A stretch of DNA of 38,756 nt from positions 1-38,756 of the forward strand of contig DQXI01000134.1 in assembly GCA_011042305.1 (NCBI GenBank), given 5' to 3'. This document shows positions 7,200-17,303 of this stretch, one piece after another. Positions within the stretch are counted from its first letter, which is position 1. Each line of letters opens with the position of its first letter. The translations under genes and the position numbers were made by a program. The stretch is from Desulfobacteraceae bacterium. Lineage in GTDB: Bacteria > Desulfobacterota > Desulfobacteria > Desulfobacterales > UBA2174. Below the pieces are notes generated by a model that was given only the letters and a program-made list of their open reading frames with translations, did not search any database and was not told the origin of the DNA.

Positions 7200-7796
7200 A
7201 TGGCCGAAAGAAGACCTGCCGTTTCCGGGAACAACTGCAGCAAGGACGCCACATCCGGTTTTGCCGCCAAGGGCGGGCAGGCGGGACTGCTCAAGCGCGC
7301 CTACGAGCGCTTTGTCAAGCTCCGCGGTTGCCCGAAGGAAATCGCCCGCGGCTTCGCCGTGGGCCTTTTTATCGGATTCATGCCCATCCTGGGGGCCCAA
7401 ATGCTCATCGCCGTGCCTCTGGCGGCGCTGTTCAAGTCCAACAAGCTGGCCGCTGCGGCCGGCGTCTGGATCACCAATCCGGTGACGGCCCCCGTCATCT
7501 ACGGACTGACCTATGTCCTCGGATCGAAGCTGACAGGCATTTCCGGCCGACTGGCCGCCGGCTTCGCCGAACCGATGACGCTGATGGATGTTGTGGCCCA
7601 GGCGCCGCACGTCTTCTGGACCTTGACCATCGGCGGCATCGTGGTGGGCCTTCCCGTGGCCGTGGCCAGCTATTACCTGTCCCTGGCCGCCGTGATCCGG
7701 TACCGGGAGCGTATCCAGCAAAAGATCGCAGCTGGCAGGGAAAAGCTGATCCGGCGTCGCCGCACCAAGCGCAAAAAATCCAGCAAGCGCCGCTAA
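7200..7796 (+). CDS. DUF2062 family membrane protein
   Basis: A protein of 198 residues. The core GCPKEIARGFAVGLFIGF, then FKSNKLAAAAGVWITNPVTA and a later hydrophobic segment (FWTLTIGGIVVGLPVAVA), is characteristic of DUF2062, whose function is unknown. Two or three transmembrane helices are likely. The C-terminus is strongly basic (RRRRTKRKKSSKRR), probably cytoplasmic. It lies between the PHP protein and the radical SAM gene with gaps of 73 and 39 nt, probably in one operon. Confidence 0.85.
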   Translation: MAERRPAVSGNNCSKDATSGFAAKGGQAGLLKRAYERFVKLRGCPKEIARGFAVGLFIGFMPILGAQMLIAVPLAALFKSNKLAAAAGVWITNPVTAPVIYGLTYVLGSKLTGISGRLAAGFAEPMTLMDVVAQAPHVFWTLTIGGIVVGLPVAVASYYLSLAAVIRYRERIQQKIAAGREKLIRRRRTKRKKSSKRR

Positions 7797-7835
7797 TGCC
7801 GTCTCATTTTCGGCGGGACGCCCAAGGACCCTGGA

Positions 7836-9476
7836 ATGCATCGGATTTGCCTGGTTCAGCCGCCGATCCGCGACTTTTACCTCACCGCCAAGCGCACCTT
7901 TCCCGCCGGCCTGGCCGCCATTGCCGGCCAGTTGCGCGCCGAGGGGTTCACCGTGGAAATCGTGGACGCCCTGGCCGGATCCAAGCGCCGGATCAAACCG
8001 CTGCCGCCCGAGATGGCGGACCTGGTCGACTTTTACGGCCCGCCGGATCGGTCTCCCTTCGGCCTTTTTTCCGCCTGGGCCCACCACGGCGCCGGTTTTG
8101 ACACCGTCGCCCGTCGTGTGGCCGAAACCCGCCCTTTCCTTGTGGGGATTTCCAGCCTGTTTACCGCCTATGCCGACGAGGCCCTGGCCACGGCCGAAGC
8201 GGTGCGCCGGCTCCTGCCCGAGGCTCGCATCGTGGTGGGCGGGCATCATGCCACGGCCCTGCCCGGAAAGGTAATGGCTTCGGCAGCGGTGGATTTTGTC
8301 ATCCGGGGCGAAGGGGAAGCGGCGATGGTGGCCTTGGCCCGAGCCCTGGTCGATCGGGGCGCTCTGGATCAAGTGCCCGGGTTGGTGTGGCGGCGGCCCC
8401 GGGGCAAGCTGGTCCTCAACCCCCCGGCCATCATCGCGGACCTGGATCGCCTGTCGCCCCCCGCCTTCGATCTGGTGCCGCGGAGAGCCTATCGCCGCGG
8501 CGGACGCGGTGCTCTTCAGATCACCGCCAGCCGTGGATGCCCCTACCATTGTTCCTACTGCGCCTTCGGCGACCCCGCCGCGCCGCCGTACCGTCGCCGT
8601 TCGGTGGACTCGGTGCTGGCGGAGATCGACGGCGCCGCAGAGCGCGAAGAGATCGGGTTCATCGATTTCGAAGACGAGAACCTCAGCCTGGATCGCGCCT
8701 GGTTCGTCGCCCTGCTAAAAGGCATTCAGCGACGCTTTACGCCGGGGAGCGTGGAACTGCGCGCCATGAACGGGCTGATGCCCTCGACTCTCGACGACGA
8801 GTTGCTGGCCTTGATGCAGGCGGCCGGTTTCCGTTCGTTGAACCTGTCGCTGGGCACCGCCGTGCCCCGACGCGCCCGTTTTTTTCGGCGCCCCGATTTG
8901 CGGCGGGCCTTCGACCGGGCGCTTTCTGGCGCGGTGCGCTGGGGCATGACGGCGGTGGGCTACATCATCGTGGGCGCGCCTGGGCAGCCGGCCGGCGAGA
9001 GCCTCTCAGACCTGCTCTATCTCGCCCGGCGGCCTGTGCTGGCCGGCCTCTCGGTATACTACCCGGTGCCCCGGACGCTGGATTTTGAGCGCTGCCGGCA
9101 GATGGGCCTGCTGCCTTCCACCCTTGCCCGCATGCGCGCCACGGCCCTGCCGGTGGGTGACGCTGCCGCTCGTCGCCGCACCGTGACCCTCCTGCGCCTG
9201 GGCCGGCTGCTCAACTTCATCAAGGCCCTCAAGGATCGGGGCGAGGCCCTGCCCGGGCCGATGCCGTTGGAGGAAGGGCCAATTCCAGGCGTTGACGATC
9301 GCCGGGTCCTGGGTCGACGGCTCCTGGCGGCTTTTCTTTACGACGGAAAGCTACGGGGGGCCGATGCAGCGGGAACCACATGGATCCATCCCTGCGACCC
9401 GGCGCTCACCGAACGTTTCCGACGGACCCTGCGTCACGTGCCGGTCTGCCCCAGCGGGCACCGGTCAGGCAGATAG
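7836..9476 (+). CDS. Cobalamin-binding radical SAM protein
   Basis: A protein of 546 residues. The N-terminal part begins ICLVQPPIRDFYLTAKRTFP and has a B12-binding Rossmann-like domain (ISSLFTAYADEALATAE, then IVVGGHHATALPGKV). The radical SAM motif SRGCPYHCSYCAFG lies near residues 234-242 and provides the C-x3-C-x2-C ligands of the SAM-binding cluster. Class B enzymes of this layout perform methylations or rearrangements of varied substrates; nothing here identifies the substrate. It ends convergently with the MBL hydrolase at 9520, with no clear terminator between. The neighbouring PHP and DUF2062 genes do not point to one pathway. Confidence 0.88.
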   Translation: MHRICLVQPPIRDFYLTAKRTFPAGLAAIAGQLRAEGFTVEIVDALAGSKRRIKPLPPEMADLVDFYGPPDRSPFGLFSAWAHHGAGFDTVARRVAETRPFLVGISSLFTAYADEALATAEAVRRLLPEARIVVGGHHATALPGKVMASAAVDFVIRGEGEAAMVALARALVDRGALDQVPGLVWRRPRGKLVLNPPAIIADLDRLSPPAFDLVPRRAYRRGGRGALQITASRGCPYHCSYCAFGDPAAPPYRRRSVDSVLAEIDGAAEREEIGFIDFEDENLSLDRAWFVALLKGIQRRFTPGSVELRAMNGLMPSTLDDELLALMQAAGFRSLNLSLGTAVPRRARFFRRPDLRRAFDRALSGAVRWGMTAVGYIIVGAPGQPAGESLSDLLYLARRPVLAGLSVYYPVPRTLDFERCRQMGLLPSTLARMRATALPVGDAAARRRTVTLLRLGRLLNFIKALKDRGEALPGPMPLEEGPIPGVDDRRVLGRRLLAAFLYDGKLRGADAAGTTWIHPCDPALTERFRRTLRHVPVCPSGHRSGR

Positions 9477-9519
9477 ATCCGGTTGGTTATTCGTTGCAGA
9501 ATGACCGGCAGCGGGATTT

Positions 9520-10362
9520 TCAGATGCGCCCGCCGCGGGTTACCCTGGGCGAGGACATTGAAAGCTCAATCAGTTCCGTCGGTTGGCCCTGGAGGGCCAC
9601 CGTCAGCCGGGCCCGGCAGGGACCGAGGCCTTCGGCCACGATGTTCAAGGCGCATTCCGGGGTGTTGTTGATCTCGCTGAGGTGGGCCAGCACCACGTGG
9701 CGCAGGCCGTCGTGGCGTACCCGGCCGAGCAGGTCCCGGGCTTCCGGGTTGCTCAGGTGGCCGGTGCGGCCGGCGATGCGCTGCTTCAGGGGCCAGGGGT
9801 AGGGGCCTTCCATGAGCATGCGCGGATCGTGGTTGGCTTCCAGCACTAGCGCACCGCAGTCGGCCAAATGGGTGCGGATCATCGCCGGGGCTATTCCCAG
9901 GTCGGTGGCGATGCCAAGCTTGGATCCGTTGCCCTCGATGGTGAACCCGGACGGGTCGGCGGCATCATGGGGCAGGGCGAAAGGGTGCAGGTGCAAGGTG
10001 TGGATGGCAAAGGCACGGCCGGGTTGAAAATGGACAAGATTGTCGATGCGGCCCAAGGCGGTGGCGCCGTTCGTTTGAGTCCCTCTGGTGAGGTATACGG
10101 GAAGGCGGTAACGGCGGGCCAAAACCCCGACACCCCGGATGTGATCGGTGTGTTCGTGGCTGACGACGATGGCGTCGATGCGAGCCGGGTCCAGGCATCT
10201 GGATCGCAGCCGCCGTTCGATTTCGACCCCGGACAATCCCGCATCGATTAAGATAGTGGTTTCACCATCGGATACATAGACGGCGTTGCCCTTGCTGCCG
10301 CTGGCCAGCACGCAGAAGTGGAGGCCGTCGCCGTTCGGGGGTGGAACGAGGGGTTCAGTCAC
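9520..10362 (-). CDS. MBL-fold metallohydrolase (YycJ/WalJ-like)
   Basis: A protein of 280 residues with the metallo-beta-lactamase signature [13 protein letters not shown] (HxHxDH), an upstream ILIDAGLSG strand and [11 protein letters not shown] further on. The opening [20 protein letters not shown] is typical of the YycJ/WalJ group of putative DNA exonucleases. ATG lies inside the end of dut (8-nt overlap, 10355-10362), so it is translated from the same message as the last gene of the pnp-dut operon. The biological substrate is unknown. Confidence 0.88.
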   Translation of the reverse strand: MTEPLVPPPNGDGLHFCVLASGSKGNAVYVSDGETTILIDAGLSGVEIERRLRSRCLDPARIDAIVVSHEHTDHIRGVGVLARRYRLPVYLTRGTQTNGATALGRIDNLVHFQPGRAFAIHTLHLHPFALPHDAADPSGFTIEGNGSKLGIATDLGIAPAMIRTHLADCGALVLEANHDPRMLMEGPYPWPLKQRIAGRTGHLSNPEARDLLGRVRHDGLRHVVLAHLSEINNTPECALNIVAEGLGPCRARLTVALQGQPTELIELSMSSPRVTRGGRI

Positions 10363-10813
10363 CGGTGTGTCCGAAGCCGCCGTCGTTGCGGGCGGTGGCG
10401 GGAAGGGTTTCCACCAGCATGGGGCGCGTTCTGCATACCGGGGCGACGATCATCTGGGCGATGCGGTCGCCGCGCTGGATGGTGTAGGCGGCGGGTCCCA
10501 GGTTGATCAGGGCCACGCGGATTTCGCCGCGGTAGTCGCTGTCGATGGTTCCCGGCGCGTTGACCACGGTGACGCCGTGGTGGACGGCCAAGCCGCTGCG
10601 GGGCCGGATCTGGGCCTCGAAGCCGTCCGGCAGGGCCATGGCCAATCCGGTGGGCACCAGCGCGATCTGCCCCGGCGCCAGGGTCAGGGGAGTTTCCACG
10701 GCCGCGGCGATGTCCATGCCAGCGGCCCGGGACGTCATGTAGCGCGGCAACGCAATGTCGCCGTCGCGCTCGGGCTTTAGCCGCTGGAATGCGATGGGCA
10801 GCGCGTCGTTCAT
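10355..10813 (-). CDS. dut: dUTP diphosphatase
   Basis: A protein of 152 residues, the normal length for trimeric dUTPase. It hydrolyses dUTP to dUMP and pyrophosphate, keeping uracil out of DNA and supplying dTMP synthesis. The motifs are AAGMDIAAA (motif I), [10 protein letters not shown] (II), [11 protein letters not shown] (III), RIAQMI (IV) and [10 protein letters not shown] (V). I chose the ATG at 10813, with AGGGA upstream, over the longer frame to 10966, because the extension would be unlike any dUTPase; ATG at 10831 is an alternative. It is in the same orientation as the M16 peptidase, 121 nt downstream of it. Confidence 0.94.
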   Translation of the reverse strand: MNDALPIAFQRLKPERDGDIALPRYMTSRAAGMDIAAAVETPLTLAPGQIALVPTGLAMALPDGFEAQIRPRSGLAVHHGVTVVNAPGTIDSDYRGEIRVALINLGPAAYTIQRGDRIAQMIVAPVCRTRPMLVETLPATARNDGGFGHTGD

Positions 10814-10934
10814 CGCGACGTATTCCCTCATTGGATCAACCTGTTGGAAGTGCGGAACCGGAGTACAAGAATCCGGCGGTAAATGATCGCTTTGCCTTCC
10901 ATCCGTCAGCGAATCGTCAAGGCCGGCCAAGGTG

Positions 10935-12203
10935 TCATTGGCGCCACGGGAGCGCGTCCACCGCACCGGCCGGCACCGGTCCCAGGGCCGTGAGGGCCAA
11001 GCGGGCGGGATCGAGCAGCTCGGCGGCCAGGTCCTGGATTTCAGAGGCGTCGACGGCGTCGATGCGCCCGGTGACCTCGTCCATGGGGATGAACCGGCCC
11101 GCGTAGATCTCGTTCTGGGCCAGGCGCATCATCTGGTTCTCGTTGCTCTCGGCGGCCAGCAGCAGGCTGCCCTTGGTGAACGCCTTGGCGTCGGCCAGGC
11201 GCCGGGTGCCCACCGGCGTGTCGGCCAGGCGCCGTAGTTCGGTCACTATGCGCAACAGGGTTTCCCGGGTTTTTTCAGGCGCCACGGCGGCGTAAATCCC
11301 GATCATCCCCGAATCGGTGAAAGAGGAAACGAACGAATAGACCGAGTAGGCCAGCCCGTGCTGCTCCCGGATGGCCTGGAAAAGCCGCGAGCTCATGTTG
11401 CCGCCGAGGATCGAGTTGAGCAGGCTGTAGGCGTAACGCCGCTCATCGGTGACACACAAGCCGGGACCCGCCAGCAGGAGATGCACCTGTTCCAGGGGCC
11501 GCGGCACCACCTGGACCGGGGATTGGGCCACGGGCGCCCGGCGCGGCAAGGCCGCCGTTTCGCCTGAGGGCAGGAGGCCGAAGGTCGGCGCGAGCAGCTC
11601 GTGGATGCGGTCGTGGGAGAGGTTTCCGGCCGCGGCGATGACGATGCGCTCGGGCCGGTAGTTGCGCTGAACGAACGCCTGGAGGCGCTGCTGGTCGAAG
11701 GTTGCGAGGTTTTCCGGAGTGCCGAGAATCGAGCGGCCCAGGGGGTGGTCCCCCCAGAGGTGGGCACAGGCCAGGGTATGCACCAGATCCTCGGGACAGT
11801 CTTCCACCATTCGGATCTCCTGGAGGATGACGGTACGTTCCCGCTCGATTTCCGGGGGCGAAAAGGTGGAATGAAGAAAGATGTCCGCCAGCAGGTCCAC
11901 CATGGTTTCTAAATGGGTGTCGGCGACCCTGGCGTGGTAGCAGGTGGTCTCCGGGGAGGTGAAGGCGTTGGTGTGGCCGCCGATGGCGTCGAAGGCCTTG
12001 GCGATCTGGTAGGCGCTGCGGCGCACCGTTCCCTTGAAGATCATGTGCTCGATCATGTGGGAAAGCCCGCTGTCGGCCGTGGTCTCGTCGCGGGCCCCCA
12101 CATCGACCCAGACCCCCATGGCGATGCTGCGCGCATGGGGCATGCGCCGGGTGGCGATTCGAACTCCGTTGGGCAGCCGGATGCACTCAAGGTTTCCGGC
12201 CAT
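10935..12203 (-). CDS. M16 family zinc metallopeptidase (processing-peptidase-like)
   Basis: A protein of 422 residues with the inverted zinc motif [12 protein letters not shown] (HxxEH) and the downstream glutamate region ([14 protein letters not shown]). These are typical of the PqqL/MPP-like M16B peptidases that follow pnp in many bacteria. The second M16 domain ([14 protein letters not shown], then [17 protein letters not shown]) is intact. The start [17 protein letters not shown] lies at 12203 inside the last 17 nt of pnp, so it is translationally coupled to pnp. The frame remains open upstream in an alternative reading of pnp, and that part is not coding. Confidence 0.92.
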   Translation of the reverse strand: MAGNLECIRLPNGVRIATRRMPHARSIAMGVWVDVGARDETTADSGLSHMIEHMIFKGTVRRSAYQIAKAFDAIGGHTNAFTSPETTCYHARVADTHLETMVDLLADIFLHSTFSPPEIERERTVILQEIRMVEDCPEDLVHTLACAHLWGDHPLGRSILGTPENLATFDQQRLQAFVQRNYRPERIVIAAAGNLSHDRIHELLAPTFGLLPSGETAALPRRAPVAQSPVQVVPRPLEQVHLLLAGPGLCVTDERRYAYSLLNSILGGNMSSRLFQAIREQHGLAYSVYSFVSSFTDSGMIGIYAAVAPEKTRETLLRIVTELRRLADTPVGTRRLADAKAFTKGSLLLAAESNENQMMRLAQNEIYAGRFIPMDEVTGRIDAVDASEIQDLAAELLDPARLALTALGPVPAGAVDALPWRQ

Positions 12204-14286
12204 TGCCCTCTTCTTCCAGCAGCGCCTTGTGGCTGAGGCGGATCTTGCCGTCCCGGTTGATCTCGAGCACCTTGACCCGCAGGGTGTCGCCTTCCTTGAC
12301 CACGTCGGTGACCTTGGTGACCCGCTGGTTGGACAGTTGGCTGATGTGCACCAGCCCGTCGGTGCCGGGCAGGATTTGCACGAAGGCGCCAAAGTCCATC
12401 ACCTTAACCACCTTGCCTTCGTAGACCTGGCCGACTTCCGGCTCCATGGTCAGGGCGCGGATGCGCTCGATGGCGGCTTCGCCATCCTCCTTGGAGACCG
12501 CCGCGATCTTGATGGTACCCGAGTCGTCGATGTCGATCTTGGTGTTGGTCTCGCTTTGCAGCGCCCGGATCACCTTGCCTCCCGGGCCGATCACGTCACG
12601 GATCTTGTCCGGGTTGATGTCGATGGTGGTAATGCACGGGGCATAGGGCGAAATGCTGCCCCGGGGCGCATCGATGACGAGGAGCATTTTCTTCAGGATG
12701 TGCAGCCGCCCCTCGCGCGCCTGCGCCAGGGCCTGCTGCAGGATCTCGCGCGACAGCTCGTGGATCTTGATGTCCATCTGCAGGGCGGTGATCCCCTCGG
12801 CGGTGCCGGCCACCTTGAAGTCCATGTCCCCGGTGTGATCCTCGTCGCCGAGGATGTCGGTGAGCACCACCACAGTGTCTTCACCCTTGACCAGCCCCAT
12901 GGCGATGCCGGCCACCGGCGCCTTGATCGGCACCCCGCCGTCCATCAGGGCCAGGGTGCCGGCACAGACGGTGCCCATGGAGGAAGACCCGTTGGATTCG
13001 AGCACTTCCGATACCAGGCGGATGGTGTAGTCGAAGGTCTCCTTGTCGGGCAGCACCTTTTCCAGGGCCCGGGTGGACAGACCGCCGTGACCGATGTCGC
13101 GCCGACTCGGGCCGCCGATGCGCTTGACCTCGCCGACGGAAAAAGGCGGGAAATTGTAGTGGAGCATGAAGGGGCGAAACTCGTCGCCGCTCAATGTTTC
13201 CACCCGCTGTTCGTCCTGCCCCGAGCCCAAGGTGAGCACCCCCAGCACCTGGGTTTCCCCCCGGGTGAACAGGGCGCTGCCGTGAGGCCTGGGCAGGATG
13301 CCCACCTCGCAGGAAATGGGCCGCACCTCGTCGAAGCGGCGGCCGTCCATGCGGCGTCCTTCCTTGAGGATCAGGTCGCGGCTGATCTTCTTTTCCAGAT
13401 TTTCGAGGATTTCCGCGATTTCGTCCTTGCGCTCGGCCAGTTCGGGCTCCAGGTGGGCGACCAGTTCGGCCTTGACGGCCCGCACCGCCTCGTGGCGCGC
13501 CATTTTCTCGGGCACTGTCAGCGCTTCGTGCAGCCGATCGCCGGCCAGGGCCGCCAGCCGCTCGGCCAGGGCCGCATCCGGCGCTGGCGGGGCAAACGGG
13601 CGCTTGGCCCGGCCGCAGCTTTGGCGCAGCTCTTCCTGAATGGCAATGATGGGCTGCATCTGGGCGTGGGCGAAAAAGATCGCCTCGAGCATGTCGTCTT
13701 CGCTGACGATGTCGGCACCGCCTTCCACCATCACCACGCCGGTGGTCGACCCGGCCACGATGATGTTGATGTCCGAGCGCTCCAGGTCCGTCAGCGACGG
13801 GTTGGCGACCAGCTCACCGTCAATGCGACCGACGCGCATCGCGGCGATGGGACCGGCGAAGGGGATGTCGGAAAGCCCAAGGGCGGCCGACGCCCCGATC
13901 ATGGCCAGCGTGTCAGGATCGTTTTCCCGGTCCATGGAAAGGACCGTGGCAATGATCTGGGTCTCGTAGCGCCACCCCTTGGGAAACAGGGGGCGGATGG
14001 GGCGGTCGATGAGGCGCGCCGTGAGGGTTTCTTTCTCGGTGGGACGACCGATCTCGCGCCGGAAGTAGTTGCCGGGAATACGACCGGCGGCGTAGATTTT
14101 CTCCTGGTACTCAACGGTCAACGGCAAGAACCCCATATCACGGGTTTCATGAGCGGCCACCGCTGTGACCAGAACGATGGTGTCGCCGTATTGAACCACG
14201 GCGGCGCCGGAAGCCTGTTTGGCGACCTTGCCGGTCTGGATGCTCAACGTGCGATCGCCGATTTGACAACTAACTGATTTTTCCAT
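12187..14286 (-). CDS. pnp: Polyribonucleotide nucleotidyltransferase (PNPase)
   Basis: A protein of 699 residues, standard length. It degrades RNA 3' to 5' by phosphorolysis and is a core component of RNA turnover. Two RNase PH domains are visible (early [11 protein letters not shown] and [11 protein letters not shown]; later [24 protein letters not shown] cut by context), then a KH domain ([20 protein letters not shown]) and a C-terminal S1 domain ([18 protein letters not shown]). ATG at 14286 has AGGAG 5-6 nt upstream; an upstream in-frame ATG at 14304 lies before that site and was not used. It follows rpsO, as in E. coli. Confidence 0.97.
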   Translation of the reverse strand: MEKSVSCQIGDRTLSIQTGKVAKQASGAAVVQYGDTIVLVTAVAAHETRDMGFLPLTVEYQEKIYAAGRIPGNYFRREIGRPTEKETLTARLIDRPIRPLFPKGWRYETQIIATVLSMDRENDPDTLAMIGASAALGLSDIPFAGPIAAMRVGRIDGELVANPSLTDLERSDINIIVAGSTTGVVMVEGGADIVSEDDMLEAIFFAHAQMQPIIAIQEELRQSCGRAKRPFAPPAPDAALAERLAALAGDRLHEALTVPEKMARHEAVRAVKAELVAHLEPELAERKDEIAEILENLEKKISRDLILKEGRRMDGRRFDEVRPISCEVGILPRPHGSALFTRGETQVLGVLTLGSGQDEQRVETLSGDEFRPFMLHYNFPPFSVGEVKRIGGPSRRDIGHGGLSTRALEKVLPDKETFDYTIRLVSEVLESNGSSSMGTVCAGTLALMDGGVPIKAPVAGIAMGLVKGEDTVVVLTDILGDEDHTGDMDFKVAGTAEGITALQMDIKIHELSREILQQALAQAREGRLHILKKMLLVIDAPRGSISPYAPCITTIDINPDKIRDVIGPGGKVIRALQSETNTKIDIDDSGTIKIAAVSKEDGEAAIERIRALTMEPEVGQVYEGKVVKVMDFGAFVQILPGTDGLVHISQLSNQRVTKVTDVVKEGDTLRVKVLEINRDGKIRLSHKALLEEEGNGRKP

Positions 14287-14474
14287 GTGTTCTCCTGCTG
14301 TCACGCCCCGCTGGCCCGGTGCTCAACGCATCGTTGGATCGGGGCGATACCGATTCCGGCCCCGGCGGATTGCCCGGGCGGTACAACTGCGGACCACACA
14401 GCATCGGCGTTGATCCGGTGGCGGCCGACGTCTCGGAAGCGCAAGGAGCGGCTCCGGGTCGAGACTGCTCTTTT

Positions 14475-14744
14475 TTAGCGCCTGATGCCAAGGGCTTCGA
14501 TAATGCTGCGGTACCGTTTGACGTCCTTGCCCTTGACGTAGTTGAGCAGCCGTCGCCGCCGGCCGACGAGCATCAACAGTCCGCGCCGGCTGTGGTGGTC
14601 CTTTTTGTGCACCTTGAGGTGTTCGGTGAGATAGGTGATGCGCTGGGTGAGCAGCCCCACCTGAACCTCGGGCGAACCGGTGTCCGATTCGTGAAGTTTG
14701 TACTGGTCTATGAGTTTTTTCTTGTCATCCGTCGACAGCACCAC
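14475..14744 (-). CDS. rpsO: 30S ribosomal protein S15
   Basis: A protein of 89 residues, the exact usual length, starting at a GTG (14742-14744) preceded by AGGAGG with 9-nt spacing. It contains [16 protein letters not shown] and [19 protein letters not shown], the conserved S15 core that binds the 16S rRNA three-way junction. An open frame extends upstream to 14795 but would add 17 non-conserved residues. It lies between truB and pnp; 188 nt before pnp hold no other gene. Confidence 0.97.
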   Translation of the reverse strand: MVLSTDDKKKLIDQYKLHESDTGSPEVQVGLLTQRITYLTEHLKVHKKDHHSRRGLLMLVGRRRRLLNYVKGKDVKRYRSIIEALGIRR

Positions 14745-14764
14745 TGGCTTTTTCCTCCTCAGTT

Positions 14765-15664
14765 TCACGTTACGGTTGGGTGTGGCATGACACAAGCATA
14801 ATCATAGCGTTGGGTTCCCGGGTCGAAGGTGACCACCGCCAGCAACCGCTGCCGGCGGTCCAGCACTTTCAACGGTCCTTTCCCGGCCGGCGGCGCAATG
14901 TCCGCCGCCGTGAGCCGTCCGCCGTGGGCGATGCGCTGGGCCAACGGAGGGCTTGCCGTTACCTTTGGCATTTGACGCAGCGCCGCGTTCATGTCGATGA
15001 TCCGTTCGGCGATGCGCCCCTGCCGGCCCAGATCCTCCAATTCCGCCAGGGACAGGGCTTCCTCCAGGGCGAAGCCGGCGCAGGCCGTGCGCCGCAGGGC
15101 GGTCAAGTGACCGCCGCATTCCAGCGCCGCTCCCAAGTCGGCGCAGAGGGTCCGCACGTAGGTACCTGCCGAGCACTCCACTTCCAGCACCACTTCCGGC
15201 AGGTCCACTGACAGCACCTCCAGGCGGTAGACGGTCACCGGCCGCGGCGGCTTGGTCACCGGTTTGCCGTCGCGGGCCAGACGGTACAGCGGCACCCCCC
15301 GGTGTTTGAGGGCCGAGAAAACCGGGGGAACCTGGGTGAGGCGCCCCTCGAAGCGCGCTGCTGCGGCCCGCACCCGGGCTTCGTTCACCGTCACCGGCCG
15401 CGTGGCGGTGACCTGTCCCTCGGCGTCCTGGGTGTCGGTCTCCTCCCCCAGGCGGCAGGTTGCCCGGTACGTCTTGGGAGCCGCCAGAAAGAACCGCGAC
15501 AGCCGCGTCGCCGCGCCCACGGTGCAAACCAACACGCCGGTGGCGGCCGGATCCAGGGTGCCGGTATGGCCGACCTTGGTACCCTTCAGGCACCGTTTGA
15601 CCGCCGCCACCACTTGGGCCGAGGTGATGCCGGCTGGCTTGTCGATGACGATCACCCCGTCCAT
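14765..15664 (-). CDS. truB: tRNA pseudouridine(55) synthase
   Basis: A protein of 299 residues that isomerises U55 in the T-loop of tRNAs. The catalytic aspartate lies in [35 protein letters not shown] and [15 protein letters not shown] are further TruB signatures, and a short PUA-like C-terminal region follows. ATG at 15664 ([15 protein letters not shown]) is preceded by GAGG on the minus strand; the frame stays open to 15781 but that is shadow of nrnA. It lies 25 nt downstream of nrnA. Confidence 0.96.
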   Translation of the reverse strand: MDGVIVIDKPAGITSAQVVAAVKRCLKGTKVGHTGTLDPAATGVLVCTVGAATRLSRFFLAAPKTYRATCRLGEETDTQDAEGQVTATRPVTVNEARVRAAAARFEGRLTQVPPVFSALKHRGVPLYRLARDGKPVTKPPRPVTVYRLEVLSVDLPEVVLEVECSAGTYVRTLCADLGAALECGGHLTALRRTACAGFALEEALSLAELEDLGRQGRIAERIIDMNAALRQMPKVTASPPLAQRIAHGGRLTAADIAPPAGKGPLKVLDRRQRLLAVVTFDPGTQRYDYACVMPHPTVT

Positions 15665-15689
15665 CCGCGGCGCCTCGATGGCTTGCTCT

Positions 15690-16646
15690 TCAAAGCTGCT
15701 CCGCCAGCTGAAGCAGGTCCGCCTTGACATCGGCCAGCGGCGCCGTGACGCTGAAGCCGGCGGCCGACACATGGCCGCCACCGCCGCGGGCCAGGGCGAT
15801 GCGGGCGACGTCGACGCTGCCGTCGCTGCGCAGGCTGACGTGGTAATGGTTCTCCTGGCCGCTGTTGAGCTCCTGGATCAAGGCGGCCACCCGGACATCC
15901 TCGATGCGACGGGCGTAGTTGATCAACCCGTCGCCGTCCTCGGGCTGGGTGCGCGTCTCGCGCAGCATCTCCTGCGAGAGGGTCATGATGGTCATCTTGC
16001 CGTTGGCCGCCAGCTCGATGGAATCCAGGGCCATGTTGAGCAGCTTGATCCGTCCCAGGGAATAGGTGCCGTACACGTGCTTGGCCACCTGGTAGGGATC
16101 GACGCCCAGGGCCACCATTTCGCGGCAGATGGTGAACGCCTCCAGGTTGGTGTTGGCAAAACGAAACGAACCAGTGTCGGTAAAAATTCCTGTATATATC
16201 GCTGCCGCCACGATTTTGTCAATCGGGGCGCGCATTTCCCGAATAATCCGATAGATGATTTCAGCGGTGGCGCAGGCGTCCGGATCCACCAGGCGCAAGG
16301 CGCCGAAAGCCTTGTTGGTCACATGGTGGTCGATGTTGACCACCACCGGGACGGCCGCAACCGCCTCGGCCACCGCGCCGATGCGCTGCAGGGAGCCGCA
16401 ATCGAGAACCACGGCGGCATCGAATTCAAGATCGGCCGGCACCCGGCGGGTGATCCGTTCCACTTCGGGCAGAAAGCGGTAGATGGCCGGAATCGGATCT
16501 TCGTCCACCATGGCGATGGCCTTGCCCATGCGTTCCAGGATCAGGCCCAGCGCCAGAAGGCTGCCGATGGCGTCGCCGTCCGGGTGGGTGTGGGTGGTGA
16601 GCAGCACCCGCCTACTCCGGGTCAACTGGTGGATGATCGACTGCAT
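15690..16646 (-). CDS. nrnA: DHH-family bifunctional oligoribonuclease/PAP phosphatase
   Basis: A protein of 318 residues with the DHH motifs THTHPDGDAIGS, VLDCGS and NIDHHVTN, and a C-terminal DHHA1 domain with GGGGHVSAAGF. NrnA enzymes degrade very short RNA oligonucleotides and can hydrolyse 3'-phosphoadenosine 5'-phosphate, which matters in organisms activating sulfate; that last role is only inferred here. MQSIIHQLTRSRRVLL at 16646 is the usual N-terminus, overlapping the end of rbfA by 35 nt. The gene commonly sits between rbfA and truB. Confidence 0.94.
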   Translation of the reverse strand: MQSIIHQLTRSRRVLLTTHTHPDGDAIGSLLALGLILERMGKAIAMVDEDPIPAIYRFLPEVERITRRVPADLEFDAAVVLDCGSLQRIGAVAEAVAAVPVVVNIDHHVTNKAFGALRLVDPDACATAEIIYRIIREMRAPIDKIVAAAIYTGIFTDTGSFRFANTNLEAFTICREMVALGVDPYQVAKHVYGTYSLGRIKLLNMALDSIELAANGKMTIMTLSQEMLRETRTQPEDGDGLINYARRIEDVRVAALIQELNSGQENHYHVSLRSDGSVDVARIALARGGGGHVSAAGFSVTAPLADVKADLLQLAEQL

Positions 16647-16992
16647 GGTCCTGTTGCAAGGTCTTGAGAATCTGGTTGATGCGCGCCGCCTGGTCGAAGG
16701 TGTCATCGTAGAAGAACTCCAGCTCCGGCATGTAGCGCAGGGCCAACTCCGGGGCCAGACGCCGCTTGAGGAAAGCCCGGGCGTTGCGAAAGCCGTCCAC
16801 GGCGGCCTGGCGGTCGGCCGATTGGGCGTGCACGGCGAAGTAGACCCGGGCCAGGCGCAAATCGGCGCTGACGCGCACACGGGTGATGGTGGCCGTCCCG
16901 ATGCGCGGATCACTGGTCTCCTTGATCAGGATGGCCGACAGCACCCGCTGGATGTGACCGGCCACGCGATCGGCGCGGGAAAATGGTTTCAC
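16612..16992 (-). CDS. rbfA: 30S ribosome-binding factor A
   Basis: A protein of 126 residues that binds immature 30S subunits and helps late maturation of the 16S rRNA 5' end. The KH-like fold is recognisable (RADRVAGHIQRVLSAILIKE, DPRIGTATITRV, YMPELEFFYDD). The start is a GTG at 16992, overlapping the DUF503 stop by 4 nt, and the 3' end overlaps nrnA, giving continuous coupling through this part of the operon. Confidence 0.95.
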   Translation of the reverse strand: MKPFSRADRVAGHIQRVLSAILIKETSDPRIGTATITRVRVSADLRLARVYFAVHAQSADRQAAVDGFRNARAFLKRRLAPELALRYMPELEFFYDDTFDQAARINQILKTLQQDHAVDHPPVDPE

Positions 16993-17276
16993 AGGTGAAT
17001 GATCTCCATTTCGCTGTCCACCAGCTCGGCTAGGCCCATGGCCTCGACCAGATCCAGGATCTTTTCGATCCGGGCGTCCACCTCGCCAGTGGCGTTGGAA
17101 ACGACGGCCAAGCCGATGACGGCACGCTGGTAGACGTCGTTGCCCTCGATTTCAGCCACCGATGCGTTAAAATGGTTGCGGACGCGGGCGATCACGGCCT
17201 TGACCACCCGGCGCTTGGCCTTGAGCGAGCGGCAGCCGTGGATTCTCAAGACGATGCGACCGCAACCGACGACCAT
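16989..17276 (-). CDS. DUF503 / YlxP-like protein
   Basis: A protein of 95 residues with the DUF503 pattern LRIHGCRSLKAKRRVVKAVI and NDVYQRAVIGLAVVSN. The family is nearly always found between infB and rbfA and is thought to take part in ribosome or translation processes, but its molecular function is not established. ATG at 17276 is preceded by a GGAG-type site and lies 27 nt after the infB stop. Confidence 0.9.
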   Translation of the reverse strand: MVVGCGRIVLRIHGCRSLKAKRRVVKAVIARVRNHFNASVAEIEGNDVYQRAVIGLAVVSNATGEVDARIEKILDLVEAMGLAELVDSEMEIIHL

Positions 17277-17303
17277 CCTGGCAGCTTTCTCCTGCTGCGC
17301 CGG

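Noticed and set aside
7161-8549. A 462-codon open frame on the minus strand opposite the DUF2062 and radical SAM genes
   Set aside because: Composition (Gly, His, Gln-rich) and lack of motifs mark it as a shadow; the plus-strand proteins are clear family members.
10814-10966. N-terminal extension of dut
   Set aside because: The added 51 residues have no dUTPase similarity, and the normal start at 10813 has a ribosome site.
12034-14277. A 747-codon open frame on the plus strand opposite pnp
   Set aside because: It mirrors pnp codons on the opposite strand, has no domain similarity and is rich in Gly, His and Asp, as expected for antisense of a GC-rich gene. pnp is unmistakable.
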